Virus record (IMG/VR): IMGVR_UViG_3300029258_003221
Coordinates: 170,632 to 234,631 of that record
Reading direction: 5' to 3' (one strand)
Origin: a virus
DNA length: 64,000 nt
The notes below the pieces were generated by a model. It saw only the letters and a list, made by a program, of their open reading frames with translations, was not told the DNA's origin and searched no databases. Positions 63,885-64,000 of the stretch are shown here, piece by piece (position 1 is the first letter of the stretch; the number at the start of each line of letters is the position of its first letter). The translations under genes and the position numbers were made by a program.

Positions 63885-64000
63885 GATCTATTTCTGTCTC
63901 CGTGCCGGAATACAACATGTTCCCGGCTTTGTGGAATTTGACTTTAGAGAAAAACACATCGTCATCTTCATGTTTTTCACACCAATGTTTGTATTTTCGA
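63871..64000 (-). CDS. hypothetical protein, C-terminal part (runs off right edge)
   Basis: The frame enters from the right edge and ends at TAA (63871-63873), overlapping the K+ channel start by 14 bp. Visible residues include KYKHWCEKHEDDDVFFSKVK and AGNMLYSGTETEID. The alternative frames stop early. No family recognised. Confidence 0.6.
   Translation of the reverse strand, partial: RKYKHWCEKHEDDDVFFSKVKFHKAGNMLYSGTETEIDHDYF

Noticed and set aside
1-64000. CRISPR arrays
   Set aside because: No set of regularly spaced direct repeats with unique spacers was seen; the repeats found are tandem coding units or dispersed heptamers.
1-64000. Bacterial chromosome origin of the window
   Set aside because: clpX, csrA and a K+ channel could suggest this, but the dense one-strand array of small unknown genes, DenV, HNH and the suppressor tRNA fit a huge phage better. 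It is not excluded.

Overview
The window looks like a piece of a very large, AT-leaning bacteriophage genome, or less likely a phage-like megaplasmid. About 100 genes are packed almost end to end on the minus strand, and many are joined by ATGA or TGATG stop/start overlaps. Most encode small proteins of no recognised family. There are no ribosomal or central-metabolism genes and no virion genes in view. The recognisable genes are typical of huge phages: a sigma-70 factor, a ParB-like protein, CsrA, ClpX, an HNH nuclease, a T4 DenV-like glycosylase, AAA+ ATPases and a suppressor-type tRNA. The host cannot be named from the sequence.

Layout. (1) 1-24 kb: a long polycistronic array of small unknown genes, broken by four GC-richer gaps with long-range complementarity (about 1.34, 8.3, 11.0 and 17.0 kb) that look like structured RNAs. 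It holds a five-repeat protein, csrA behind a terminator, two GNAT-like proteins and an HExxH protein. (2) 25.0-26.4 kb: an IS200/IS605-type element with an intact tnpB that has split a DUF7694-like gene; removing it restores the frame exactly. (3) 26.5-36.4 kb: a possible DNA-binding protein, a macro-domain protein, a GHKL ATPase joined to an HExxH region, a RuvB-like AAA+ ATPase, a sigma factor and a ParB-like protein. (4) 36.5-64 kb: shorter operons with recognisable promoters and terminators. These carry a GT-like gene on the plus strand, HNH, a tRNA with anticodon CTA, an ARC/Mpa-like proteasomal ATPase, Nudix, WGR-PARP, a deoxyribosyltransferase-like protein, two phosphoesterases, DenV, a C39 peptidase, a SpoT-like HD hydrolase, a radical SAM / sulfotransferase / radical SAM cassette, ClpX, an S2P protease, a glycosyltransferase and a voltage-gated K+ channel.

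Two genome-scale signals stand out. The heptamer GGGTGTC (core GGTGTC) occurs about 55 times in the first 36.3 kb, almost only on the plus strand, and only about 7 times in the remaining 27.7 kb; it is found in all reading frames and between genes. In contrast, a promoter of the form GCTTTACA-N16/17-TAGAAT preceded by CG occurs mainly after 36.4 kb. The gene set suggests a phage that redirects host transcription (sigma factor, CsrA), proteolysis (ClpX, Mpa-like, S2P, zincins), NAD/ADP-ribose and alarmone signalling (PARP, macro, Nudix, HD hydrolase), and the cell membrane (K+ channel, PQ-loop protein). These roles are inferred from protein families only. Counts of short motifs were made by eye and may be off by a few.
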